Below are positions 23,505 to 35,004 of a DNA stretch of 64,000 nucleotides, piece by piece. This DNA is from Druceiella hillmani (lineage: Eukaryota > Arthropoda > Insecta > Lepidoptera > Hepialidae). Where the stretch lies: assembly GCA_039881145.1 (NCBI GenBank), contig JAYKKI010000134.1:1460001-1524000 (forward strand), given 5' to 3'. The position numbers and the translations under genes were made by a program. The notes beneath the pieces are model-generated. The model saw only the letters and a program-made list of their open reading frames with translations, searched no databases and was not told the DNA's origin. Each line of letters opens with the position of its first letter. Position 1 is the first letter of the stretch.

Positions 23505-23800
23505 AATTTATCTTGAATTTAATTCAAATAATTTATATTGAATTTAATTCAGATAGTTAATCTTGAATTTAATTCAGATAGTTAATCTTGAATTTAATTC
23601 AGATAGTTTATCTTAAATATCGTCGGTGTTAGTCAGATAGTTTATCTTGTTTAGTCACATAGTTTATCTTGAATATCGTCGGTGTTAGTCAGATAGTTTA
23701 TCTTGTTTAGTCACATAGTTTATCTTGAATATCGTCGGTGTTAGTCAGATAGTTTATCTTGTTTAGTCACATAGTTTATCTTGAATATCGTCGGTGTTAG
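23505..23800. repeat. Two-tier minisatellite (25-bp then 56-bp units)
   Basis: The first tier has about four diverged units of about 25 bp of the type GATAGTTAATCTTGAATTTA plus ATTCA. The second tier has three further repeats of a 56-bp unit: AATATCGTCGGTGT, TAGTCAGATAGTTTATCTTG, TTTAGTCACATAGTTTATCT, TG. The CGTCGG block recurs at 23621, 23677, 23733 and 23789, exactly 56 bp apart. The core ATAGTTTATCTTG is shared by both tiers, so the longer unit appears to have grown from the shorter. Confidence 0.95.
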
Positions 23801-26180
23801 AATTTGAAAGGGCGTAAATTTACGAGGTTTAGTAAAATACTTTATGTAACATTTATTTCTTGATGGTTTATTTCTTGTAAAGCAAATTATCCCTTCTTAA
23901 GTTTTCCATCACAATCTTGTACTATTCTGAAATCAATTCGACGTCTGAAATGTGCCTTTAATATACCTAAATGCTGAATTACAATCAAATTGACCTATCG
24001 ATTTAGTTTGTTAGCACTTAATATGTTAATTAGTGTAAGTTTGAATTTCATGAACGTATCGACGACAATGATTGTGAATTTATTAACAACTATCCTGCCT
24101 AGAGATATTTCTAGAAATATAGCAACTTGCCTACTTAGAAATATTAGTTGGTATCGGGCTAAAACAGTCTTTTGTAAACAATAGCATTCGATGGTGTATG
24201 ACTAAGCGAGACTAAGTCAAAATAAAACATTAGTTCAAGCCATGCGATCCTAAAGGATGGAGTTCATAAGACTGCCAAGAAATAAATCATGGAAAGCATG
24301 GTAGATATAATTTCTATGCTCGCAAGATCATAGAAATTATATCTACCATGCTTTCCATGACGCAAAAATTAGTGTACATGGCGAGAATATAAATTTTATT
24401 CCTTCCGTTTCCTTCTCAAAAAAGTTTATTTATTTCCTAAATTGGCTGCTAATATTAATGATTGTCAAAATTAGCTACTGCAACTCTGTTTTCCCCTAAA
24501 TGTTACCTAATTCTTATCTTATCATTTTAATCAATATTTCGCAAATTTCTATTAAAAAATGTGAATGGTAATATATACAATAGTTTTTATAAAGCTGTAA
24601 ACAAGTTCGCAAACCATCCAAAATTTCTTCAGAGTCGACTGATTTAGCATATGAGGTATCGGAAATGTGGTTTCGCGTTTATTTATTTATTGAAAACTGA
24701 AAGATGATTTGAACAGAATTTACTACAAGCAAGTATTTAAATATAAAAAATTAAAAATATTCTATATCTTTTACCTTCTTTATATCATTGAATCAAGACA
24801 AAAGAAAATCGTTACAGTACTCTTCAAATTACGTCAACTCGTTTTGTAAGAGAATTTCTAACGGAGTGGAAAATTGGCCTCAAAACTTCTTTAAGACGGG
24901 GTCCATCAATTCACTCTTGAAGTGGACGCAGTCTAGCGGAGGATTAAATAACGTCCCAAAACTATAAATTGAAATCTATCAGCCGTTAGACTACGACCCC
25001 TTTAGCGTCGTCTAAAACAGCAATAAAATTGAAAGTATATTAAATATGCCTTTAAAAATGTTGGGTCATAGTAACCCACAGAGAGAGAAAGAGATAGGGA
25101 GCAGAATTTTTTTTTCAAAAACAAAACGTTTTGTTGTGTTGAACAATAGTTATTATAAAGTTGGTAATACGTCCCTTAGTAGCAAAATATGTTACCTAGC
25201 TTGTTGGTAACTACTCTCGGATGAAAACGGTCCTGAATAATTTATTTTGTTATTTACATAGCTGTTAATTCCTGTGATGAGTTTACTTAAAACGTAAAAT
25301 TTTATCACTACGCCAAATCCCTTTCATAATTAATACTTAAAATTATTTGTACAGAAGTTTTGTAGGAGCAAATATAGTTATTGAAAGCATACATCTATGC
25401 GGAATGGATTTATACGTACTTACAGACGCACGTATTTTGTTTAGTAATATATATCACTGTACTTTAATTATTTTTTTTTCAACTAAAAGTACGCTATGTA
25501 AGTGCTCACTGAAGTCGATTAAACCTCTCCATTTTTAAGCTAACATCATTAAACGATTATACTATCCAACTTGTAACGTCGCCAAATTCGAATATGATAA
25601 AATGAATAAAAAAAGAAACGTAGATAAGTGAGATTTGAAACGTTCAATCGGAGTCGACTCAAACGTTTAATTCACCTCTACGGATTCGCAAAGTACAGAC
25701 AAAGAATTCAAATATCGTCTTTTATTACATTTTCAGATGTCAAAATGTTTGAATGACAGAAACGTTTCTAACACATATGATGCTTTAAAAGCTTGTCGCT
25801 TGACAGCATAGCTTCAGTTCAAATTTAGTTTTGGAAATGAAGAATTCTTCAAAAAAAGGCTATGTTTATAATATATTTCTACTGTCTAATTATTTTTAGC
25901 AATTTTTACGTATATTTACTTTTTAACAGACTTTTTAATTCTCAACAAAACTTTTCTATTTCTGTGTTTGCATAGAGATTACTAAACTACTTTATTTAAA
26001 TTTCTTGCTAACTGTTTACATATTTGAATTCACGTAGGAGCACATTTTCCAAACAGCGACAAAGACGGAATGTTTGTCGGATTATGTTATAATGAGACAT
26101 CAACTCTCACGGGATATACCAACATACCATCATTTTACCTCACTGATTGAACAATAAATTATTGACATAACTCTTTCAAT
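23801..26180. other. AT-rich DNA without recognised genes
   Basis: Apart from the hairpin at 24287-24360, nothing is supported. Short open frames at 23990-24184 and 25347-25538 show no domain or compositional signal. Confidence 0.5.
24287..24360. repeat. Perfect 32-bp inverted repeat with 10-bp loop
   Basis: Arms 24287-24318 (starting TCATGGAAAGCATGG) and 24329-24360 are exact reverse complements around CTCGCAAGAT. Confidence 0.97.
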
Positions 26181-26379
26181 ATGGAAATAGCAATCGAGTT
26201 AAAATTGGATTTATTAGATAGTCATATTATATTTCCACGTGTGGACGTCAAACGCCAATATCATGATAATGTTAGTAATTACTCTGAAATTCATTTCAAG
26301 AGAGATTTCGTCGTACATATTATAGTCTATAATGATAAAAATCCGAAAACGCAAGAGATATATAAATTAAAAAAAAATG

Positions 26380-26438
26380 CATTTCACTTAACGATCGATT
26401 AAAGTAATTATTACTTTAATCTATTGTTAAGTGAAATG
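26380..26438. repeat. 28-bp inverted repeat with 3-bp loop
   Basis: Arms 26380-26407 and 26411-26438 pair with two mismatches around TTA. The left arm contains the end of a short open frame (26181-26402, MEIAIELKLDLLDSHI) that has no recognised homology and is not called as a gene. Confidence 0.93.
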
Positions 26439-26837
26439 TAACGAAATTTAGTAAATTATTTTTTACAAAGTCACTTTACCTGACTGCTCTGTAAATATGA
26501 AAATACGTGAATTTTCCTTCAAAAATGAGGGAATCATTTTATGGATTTCCGTAATGAAACACGAAACCTAATTTTGTTTGTCTGTTTGACTGATCGTCTT
26601 TCTACAATTCTTGGTCTGTATGCATGTTTTGCGCTGAAATTATTGATGCTGAAATTATGATCTCAATTATTACGTAGGATAACATCTAAAAAAATATAAT
26701 TCATATCGGTAGTATAAAAATAATTCACAAACCTGTACGATATTATTTTTAAAGTTTTTAAAATATGATAGTCAAATAATAATGTAATTATAAAATTCCA
26801 TCAGTCAATATTAATGTGATATCGATCAATGATTCGT
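26439..26837. other. AT-rich DNA without recognised genes
   Basis: Nothing is supported. TTGTCTGTTTGACTGATCG near 26576 resembles the start of a common insect repeat. Confidence 0.45.
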
Positions 26838-27012
26838 AAAAAGCAAAAATTGCGTTTATTATATTTTTAAGTAGTAACTAAACCTATTTGCATGATCATT
26901 TTCTCATGTCCAATATAGAAAACACATTTTCTATATTAACCATGAGAAAATGATCATGCAAATAGGTTTAGTTACTACTTAAAAATATAATAAACGCAAT
27001 TTTTTGCTTTTT
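26838..27012. repeat. Fold-back sequence with about 71-bp arms plus an inner 11-bp stem
   Basis: Arm 26838-26908 pairs with 26941-27012 with a single extra T. Inside, AATATAGAAAA (26912-26922) pairs with TTTTCTATATT (26927-26937). The whole forms one near-perfect hairpin of about 175 bases with a loop of a few bases. It has no terminal repeat family resemblance to the hammerhead-motif palindromes. Confidence 0.96.
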
Positions 27013-27234
27013 CCGATGGGAGTGGAATGATCCCAAACAGCAATTAAATGTGTTTTTCATGAAAATATCATACGACACAATTTTTATTATTTTTCTCCCT
27101 GTCAACATTTTCTTATTCAATATGCGCAAATAAGAAAAGTTTTACATTGCGGAACTGTGTTGTTATTTTATATAATCAAAACAATATAGTTGAAAGAAAT
27201 TACACACATTGAAATAAGTCATTTTCAATCCATA

Positions 27235-27543
27235 ATGTCGGAATACGAAAATAATTCAACTGAAAATGATCGTTTTTGAACTTGTGAAGAAAGTGATAGT
27301 GGGAGTGACATTGTGGTGCGCTCACAATTTGACGTAATGCTAATTTTTAGTGATAGTGATAATTGCGACGATAATAGTTATTTTGCTGATACGGAGGATG
27401 TACTGGACTGCGAAAATGACGACGTGACCTTGATTTCAGTTGTTGTTATAATTTTTGTTTACAATATATATTTCTACAATATTCTTTGTATTTTATTATC
27501 CTTGTACAAGTTTTTATTAAGGAAACACCGAAAAAATTATTAA
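27235..27543 (+). pseudogene. Acidic open reading frame, unrecognised
   Basis: From ATG 27235 the reading is MSEYENNSTENDRF, then TGA (27277-27279), then TCEESDSGSDIV and FSDSDNCDDNSYFADTEDVL in the same frame. It ends in a hydrophobic tail (VVVIIFVYNIYFYNILCILL). An acidic Ser/Asp/Glu-rich N-terminus is typical of several transposases, including piggyBac-like ones, but no catalytic part follows, so the assignment is only a guess. Confidence 0.25.
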
Positions 27544-30500
27544 AATTGGGTAATTTTTGGGAGAGATACATTTTTTTTCGAGACAAGGGTAAATGACATC
27601 AAAAACAAAAGAAAAGCAACGCGGTTAAATAACGCGAAAAAAAACTATGATGATGATAATCATCTTCGCGAGTTCATTGACGAATTATTTAATTGAAACA
27701 CCGTGAGTTGATATTTTAATTCATCTTGCAGGGCTTAATCGTGTATTTTTTCTAATAAAATAATTAGTATATTTTTCATCAGATATATTTTCTCTATATT
27801 CGTTACGAAGCTAACAGAGTATAGGCACAAAGTATAGCTACACTGCCTATATGCAGTAGCTAGTTATTAGGTTTTTATGGATGTTTTAGCACATATATCG
27901 TCTCAGTTTTCAAGATTTTACGTTTCGTTAAATAAATTTTAATCGCCTCTGTAACAAATTCTTCATTTCAAATGAACTAACTGTTGAAATGTAAAATATA
28001 TTTATTTAATTTGTCAAATTGTTACAGTATTTAAAAGCAAATCAAGGAATAGTGTTATTATTGGTTTGCCAAATATGTAATAAGAGTTTTGAATGAACAC
28101 TATTTTATAATTATTTATCAAATTATTCTAACTAATAATGACTGAGGGTGACGTATGTGAGTGACGTATGATGAGTGACGTATGTATTATCATGTAGGTA
28201 TCATCGACTACTCTTCTCCACTCTTTGGCAAAGAAAGGGCAGATTGATGTTGCTCTAATAAATACATTTTTTACTTCAGTGGTTAGGTAATTTAAGTTTA
28301 TGGATTCATTACTGATGTATTCACTTGAATTGACGGGAAAAGTAATTAAAAATGGGACTTAAAATTTGAAAACTGAAACGATGTATTTGCTAAAATATCA
28401 ACAAATACTTAACAACTATGTAGCACATAAAGACGCTGTACATATGCTTTACAAGCTTATCAGCTTCGTTGTACATATATAGGTAATATATTTTCATGCG
28501 TTCCGTTCATACCTTTTCACACAATACAACATTTTTCTATGATAATTAAGTCCTTATATTCCTAAACCCTTGCTCTTTCATAATATTTATCTACGCAGCA
28601 TTCTTCTTTTCTGAATTTTATAATCAAAACTTGTGCGCCTTTCTTAAAATCTGTTTCTTTCAAGCTGCTCTAACTAAAATAAATAACCAGCACCACAAAT
28701 ATTAAGTATCTATCTTCGAAATTAAAATTCCATTTTAAGAGGGGAACATTTTGAAAAAATTATTAAGATATAATGTGTCAATTTTGGCTTTAAGTAAAAA
28801 TATAGGATAATAGGGAATGAGCTTTTACTGTTTCGACTATATATGTTGACCGGGATTTGTGAAAGTTGTTATTTTTTCATTTACACTGCAAGTTAGAGAC
28901 TTATTTACTCTGTATCCATGTCAATTTAAAGAAAATGTTTTTAGGTACTAGAAATATTACACGTTCAAATAATGTCGTGTTAGCAATAAATTTATATTGG
29001 CGCATAGTATAAACTTAGAAGAAACGAAATCTTAACAAAATCTTAAAATATATATATATAAACACAATTATAAATAACTTATCATCCTAATAAAAGTTCC
29101 CACAACCACTTCAACGAGAACGTTAAATAGAGTAGTAAAAATTGGTTCCACTTGTGAATTTTCTAAATTTTGAACAGATTGAAATAACAAGTAAATATAT
29201 TAAATGGCTTCAACAAATATTTTATTAACACGAGCATATATTAGTGCGCATAAGATTGTTATTGATAACGTATTATTTTTTATTTCCCGCAATAGATTAA
29301 TCAAATTTTCTTTGTCCAAAACGTTTTTGAAAAAGCGGCACAAGTCAGAGTATTTCACAGTCCTCGCAGAAAATTGTTTTGAATATTACAAACTAACGCA
29401 TTATCGTGTTACTTTCTAATTTGAGAACAAAGACCTATTTTTAATTTCATGCTATTACTTTCTTCATATCATCTTAAAATTATATTACTCTTCTTTAAAT
29501 AGTATTCACTTTATTCAGATCATATCTGCTTATACTTTTTACCATCAAATATAGAATTTAAAGCCATGGACATGCACTTTGTTTCACGTTGCCGATCGAT
29601 TTCGATCATCATATTTTGCTTCAATTGAAGTCTGGCCGTCGCTCTTTAATACCGTCACCACAATCCATCGCCACGAATGCTTCGAATTGTTAGGGTCTTC
29701 TTCCCAAGAGATTTCCAATGGAATGTCTGTTTGAGAATATGCAAAGATTTCCTTCTGAACTTACGGTCAATCACATTCCAGTTGCGGAGCTTTATTTCAT
29801 GATTGACATAAATTTTCCTCAATGTTTTAATAAGTTTTCGATACAAAATGGATAATAAATAATCCGTTCTTTAATATTTTTTTGATAACACTATAATGAG
29901 GAATATTAATTTACAATTGAAAAAGAAAATGTACCATAGGGGTAATTCATTGGTTACAGATCAACTTCAACAACGTAGTTATCATTTGAACTAATAGTGT
30001 TCCATTCGACGTTAATGTGAGGAAAATTATATTTTGGGAATTAGGAGACTGATGAATTTACGAAAAGTGGAATACAATTATCACATCGGAGATAAAAATG
30101 TGATATGAAACTAAATATAGAAATAAGCAAAATGTGTACAAGTAATACAAAAATAACTAAAATATATATACAAGCCATTTACAAATCGATGCTTGAAATA
30201 GGTTAAAACACGCTACATTAAATTTCGAGTATAATTATATCTACATACTGGCAATTATATATTTATATATGTAGTCCAGAATTCAATTCAATTTATAAGA
30301 ATTCTACATCACTTCAGATATTATCGAACTTTGATTTGTAATTGTACATCTGTCAGGCTTACGTAACCACATTAGCATGACATTCCAAATTGAATGGATT
30401 TCATCATTCAATACGTGGAGCGAGTGGCCCGGAATATACGCCTTTAGGCACCAGACTTGATCTAATGACTTCAGCTTTTTCGTTTCTACTAATTATAGTC

Positions 30501-31249
30501 AGATTAGGTATTGAAAGGATTTAAAGTGCCAACTTATATTGTTGGAAGGAGTGAAAAGTTTTGTGTAGGTTTTGTGGTATTTTTTTTATACACGTTTTGT
30601 ATATCTAATTCACAATATAAAGAAGGAGTTTACCTAAAATCATAGTTATCCCCTTATTTTGAATAAATAAGATGGAGTACTAGTTTAAATTTATAGGAAA
30701 AGGAATTTAAAAGGGTAATTATGAATTATAAATATCAAAACAATAAAATATATTAGAAAAGTTAACAAAATAAAATCAAATATTTTCAAAATTGGAGACA
30801 GGTCACATTAAAAAACTTTGATTCGCATGTCTCTATTTCCATTTCCATAATTTTTTATGGCTATATACTTCCTAATTTGCTATCCAAAAATTTAGATTTG
30901 AGGAAAAGTTGAAAACTTTGGTGAAAACAAAATACCAACCACCATTTGAAGTTCCCTCCATTATAATATATATTGCTAGAAATAATAAGTATAAGAAATA
31001 AAATAATAAAATTAAATTGTCCATCTAAAAAGTGTAGCATCATCTTTATTGTTTAATTTACGACAAAAAATAGATTTCTATCAACTTCTTGTTCATTTTT
31101 TCATTAACAGTTTTACTTAAATTTAAAAAAAAATTGAAATAATAAGAAAGAAACTGACAAGCTAACAACCAAAATGGCGAGGATTGAGTAATTAAAAAAA
31201 AATTTAAAAATGAAAGCATATATATTTATAATAGACACATTTACGTGGC
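27544..31249. other. AT-rich DNA without recognised genes
   Basis: A small direct repeat of GTGACGTATG (three times, 28149-28190) was noted. A minus-strand open frame at 29655-29846 lies in slightly GC-richer DNA (29560-29840) and could be a transposon scrap, but no motif was recognised. The rest shows nothing. Confidence 0.5.
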
Positions 31250-31830
31250 CAAAAATAAAGGAGATGTTACGACATAGGAGGAAAAACCAGGAAGAAGGCG
31301 ATGAGAAATTACGAATAGGAGTAACTAAAGATTTTCTTAGAAGACCTTAGAATGTGAAAATAGACGGCGCTTTTCAAATATCAGGTCTAAACTATTCCAT
31401 ACTTTAGCAGCATGAACAGTAAAGGAACATTCAAGGAAGTGTCATGTTTGTGGTATCAGTAAGTAAGGAGATTTTCAGAGCGACGTCCGAAGCCTAGCGC
31501 ACATATGATTGAAAATCTAGCCTGAAATAATCCACGCTATTAGGAATCTTCAAGACGTTAAAAAAGAAGGCAGAGAATATGCAAATTTTTTTGGCAGCAA
31601 ATCTTTAACAATTTTATTAGAGTCGTTGCCTGCATTTAGTGAATTTATCCTGTATTCGGTCACGCGGTGAAATCTCCTGAGGTCGAAATTGCGGCGAATG
31701 CACAAATTTTTAATTTGTTCTAATTTTTTGAAGCGACCCTCGGTAAGATACCGATAGCATAGATCTCCATAATCCAATATTATACATTGAGTGTACTAAG
31801 CTGAACATTTTTCGACTGGCGTCATTTAGT
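31250..31830 (-). pseudogene. C-terminal tail of a jockey-like LINE reverse transcriptase, degenerate
   Basis: On the minus strand the block at 31550-31777 reads MDYGDLCYRYLTEGRFKKLE, QIKNLCIRRNFDLRRFHRVT and EYRINSLNA. This matches the conserved stretch after the polymerase domain of jockey/CR1-group elements (DY-D-CY--LTE---KLE--QN-CIR, R-H--EYR). Further downstream, at about 31490-31270, frames give FGRRSENLLT, LNVPLL and GIV-T--LKS, and a WNSLDLIFEK-type motif, the usual ending of the second ORF. Stops and frameshifts interrupt it and the catalytic domain is missing. Confidence 0.7.
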
Positions 31831-32084
31831 TGAAGCTATCATCTATGCCTTTAATCGATCGATAGATCCAATTTTTATTATAATAGAATAGGAGATCTGA
31901 AATCTAAATTACAAAACATTTGTTTTATTAATTGATTATGTTTTTGAATTGGTAATTTTTAATTTTATGATCTAAATTAATTAACGGACTTAAAAAATGA
32001 GGAGGTTATAAATTCTACGCGCACGTTTTTTTTTTATATTTTTCAGGTAGGTAAAGCTGTAACTCAGAGACGCCTTGATTAATT

Positions 32085-32340
32085 TTCATTATTTTTTTGA
32101 AAGGAAATGGTTCCAGATCAATCTCATATAAATATGGTCAATTCTTTATAATAAGCTCCGGATATATCCTAACAAATTCTTCAACGGATAGGAGGTCCCT
32201 TTTGGACCTTGGCCACTACTTGTGACTTCTGGTAACATATGATAGGAAAAACTCCTTATTAGTAATGGGAAGATACATGGACTTTCCGTTTGTTTGATTT
32301 TTCTGATGAGTATTTTGGCCAAAAAGGTGGCCAAGGTCTA
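32085..32340 (-). pseudogene. Unrecognised coding remnant
   Basis: On the minus strand two overlapping readings look protein-like: MATFLAKILIRKIKQTESPC (from 32334) and, after a frame change, LLSVEEFVRIYPELIIKN, a TGA, then PYLYEIDLEPFPFKK (about 32200-32090). The continuity across a frame change suggests a decayed ORF. No family is recognised. Confidence 0.35.
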
Positions 32341-34444
32341 TTAATATAGCCTGCAAATGATGACACGATCTGCTCTCTGGTGAGGAGTAAACTCGTGGGA
32401 TTTGAACTCGTTTAACTTTTCTTGACTAATCAGCAAATTAAGTAGGTAGGTATGTATAAGCAGATGTAAACAAAGGCATGAAGAACTAAGATATTGGTAT
32501 GCAGGTATATAGGAAAGCAAATATATTGGAAATTAACGCAATAAAGAAAAAAATAACATGAAAACAAGATAATATATTTACGACACAAATGAGTACCTAA
32601 ATAAAGGTTATTTTGATGACACAATAAATATTATCTAGGGGAATACGAACAAATAAGTATCTAAATAAATATAGTTAACAATGACCTAAGAAATGCTAAG
32701 ACCTAGTATATAAAAACAAAATTCGAAGTCTTAATTTTAAGTGATTGGCTAGAGGTAATTACAATGTTCTTGTGTACATTTGAGAAATTATTTCCCACTT
32801 TCTTTGAGTTCAAAAAATTAATGATTTAAACCAGTTATTTAAAAATGATTATGAAATTCCGTTATTACTTTTACGCACGACTTACCTTAAGAGAGATTTC
32901 CGCATTAAAAATATTATTTTAAAAAAATTCACGTTTCTCACAGATTTCGTTACACAAACTGGCCGTGACTTCTCCATTAACTTACAATTTCTTAAATTAA
33001 GAATGCTTGCATCCTCCAGTGCTATAGATAATAATATTTATAAACTTCCTTTATCACACTAATATTTTCTTCATATTTAATATATATATACATAATTGGT
33101 TACAAAATAAAAAAGGATGTTTTTTTAAAAGCTACACAAATGACTAAATTTATTTTATTAGTATCTCTTTGCTAAAGGAGATGCAATCGCTACTTTATTT
33201 TTGTTTAACTTTGTCCAATATCGATGCGTCAGGGAAAATCGACCTCATGAATGCACAGCAACAAAGAATATTTGTCATGTTATCTCAAAAAAAAACAAAC
33301 TATTCATCCAATCGTTCAATACATATGAAAATTTTCGTCCAAAGTGAATTTACAAAGTGAATGTACTAAATTTCGTTTTGTCCACTTAAACAATTCTATT
33401 CAGGTTAAATATTTCGTCACGAACTGTTTTTTGGTATTATTGATTAATTTCAGTAGATGAATATCTATCACATACTTTTATGTTAAACTATTAGAGGTAA
33501 ACAATCTTACCATACATAGTTTCAAAATATATTTAATTCCCATATTTTAGTGTAAAACGCAATACGTTTGTTTTTTTATTTTAATTTACTGAGTTATTAC
33601 TTATGTAATTACTTCAAATATTAGACAGAATCAATATCTATCCTTCCGTTTTAAAAATACACTTATATTCCGTAAACTAACCTATATGGAACGATGTTAT
33701 TCTAACTTTTTTTGTTATTTTCAATCAAAAATTACATTTTTCTCTGCCTGTATATCTGCAACATAATTTCATATTTAATTAATTTTTCAAGCTTATAGAC
33801 AAAGCTTAGAGCAAGTTTATTCACCCACGTCTATTAATATCACCGAAAACTCTGTTCATTTGACCGAGCGCATGTTAAATGGGTTGATCGTACCATTGAC
33901 GTGATGCTTGATCACTCCATTGAACCATGAAATATTGCGCCAAACCGTAATTGAAACTTTTTACATTTATCGAGCGTGGATGGATTGTAATTTCAAAAGT
34001 ATTATTTAATACGTCCTCATTGATGTGTTATAGTACTAAACTCAAAATATTTTTGTGGCGTGAGGACATTATGCTTTGAATATCATATAAAGTGGGTAAT
34101 TTCAGTTGAACCTTATTGAAAATGTTATCTGTTTGTCAATGTTATTTATTTTTTATCAAAGTTAAATATTGTATAAATTTTAATTTTTATTTAAATTTCA
34201 GTATTATAATTTACAACGTTTAATACTTGAGTTCTAAAAAATAAGCTAAATATAATCAAAACTTTTAATTTCGTAACTGACGTTGGAAAAGGTTTGAATA
34301 AAATTAAACCATTTATGACTATATTGTCAAGAATGGAATGTAACTTTTTAAATACGAATAGAAATCACTCGCACTATGAACGTTTTATACACATTTAGGT
34401 AAATGTATTCATTAAATTTTAAGTAATCTATTTACAAATATTAA
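32341..34444. other. AT-rich DNA without recognised genes
   Basis: Short open frames (for example 33169-33360) have no distinguishing features. Nothing else was seen. Confidence 0.5.
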
Positions 34445-34543
34445 TGTTGAATACATTTGGCGTTAATTTTGTAGAAATTCATTATTCACAATTAAATGAA
34501 ACTACGTAATGTAATATTATTGCGACTTTCTTTTAGTTCTTTA

Positions 34544-34585
34544 CCACGACCTAAATTTCGTTGTATTACAACATCATCAGGTGGG
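34544..34585 (-). ncRNA. Hammerhead-ribozyme-like motif on minus strand (copy D, left arm)
   Basis: Read on the minus strand: CCAC, CUGAUGA (the canonical hammerhead box), extra U, stem II GUUGU-AAU-ACAAC, GAAA, then UUUAGG, UC and GUGG. The stem III segment has drifted (UUUAGG instead of CCUAGG), leaving only wobble pairs. Confidence 0.4.
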
Positions 34586-34613
34586 ATATTAGCAAATGAT
34601 TCTTTGCTAATAT

Positions 34614-34655
34614 CCCACCTGAAGATGTTGTAATACAACGAAACCTAGGTCGTGG
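34614..34655 (+). ncRNA. Hammerhead-ribozyme-like motif (copy D, right arm)
   Basis: Identical in every core element to the motif in copy C: CCAC (34615-34618), CUGAAGA (34619-34625), extra U, stem II with an AAU loop, GAAA (34640-34643), CCUAGG (34644-34649), UC, GUGG (34652-34655). Identity of a roughly 40-base core in two otherwise diverged copies suggests it was intact when the family spread. Confidence 0.5.
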
Positions 34656-34716
34656 TAAAGAACTTAAAGACAGTAGAAATAATACTACATCACATAGTTT
34701 CATTTAATTATGAATA

Positions 34717-34927
34717 TTGATGTTATTTAAAGTATCAGAAATTTCTTAAAAACTGTTAACTTTACAATCATCAAAAGTTTCTCAGTGAACTTTTAATGAT
34801 GCCTTTTATTCATAATTTTGACTTTAACAGCTGCAGAAACGGGTGGGGGTACTTAATTTTTTGTGGAAATATTCACTTATATCTTTAGAACCACATTGCA
34901 AATAATTCTGAAAAATCGTTTCCAAAG
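34717..34927. other. AT-rich spacer
   Basis: No feature was seen. Confidence 0.5.
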
Positions 34928-35004
34928 TTTTATGTCAAGTATCGTGTAGGATATCAGTTTTTAGTATTTTTTCAACTGATATCCCATACGATACTTGACA
35001 TAAA
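34928..35004. repeat. 32-bp inverted repeat with about 13-bp loop
   Basis: Arms 34928-34959 and 34973-35004 (ATGTCAAGTATCGT with ACGATACTTGACAT at the ends, GATATCAGT at the inside) pair with two or three mismatches. Confidence 0.93.

Larger units (their letters stand above)
34445..34716. mobile_element. Palindromic hammerhead-motif element, copy D (most complete)
   Basis: The outer left block (TACATTTGGCGTTAATTTTG from 34452), GAAATTCATTATTCACAATT, the left arm through TTTACCACGACC and CATCATCAGGTGGGA, a short centre (AAATGATTC near 34595), then the right arm: TCCCACCTGAAGATG, CGAAACCTAGGTCGTGG, ACTTAAAGACAGTAGAAA, TACTACATCACATAG and TTTCATTTAATTATG. The two arms are reverse complements over about 110 bp. 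Only the left side carries the outer block, so the element is asymmetric. Confidence 0.92.

Noticed and set aside
23505..23800. CRISPR-like regular array
   Set aside because: The whole 56-bp unit repeats with no variable spacers, and the context is eukaryotic; it is a minisatellite.
27235..27543. Naming the acidic ORF a piggyBac transposase
   Set aside because: Only an acidic Ser/Asp-rich stretch is present; no catalytic region or terminal repeats.
32290..32335. CTGATGAG word as another hammerhead
   Set aside because: No GAAA after a stem and no stem I partner. The same holds for CTGATGAG at 4359.
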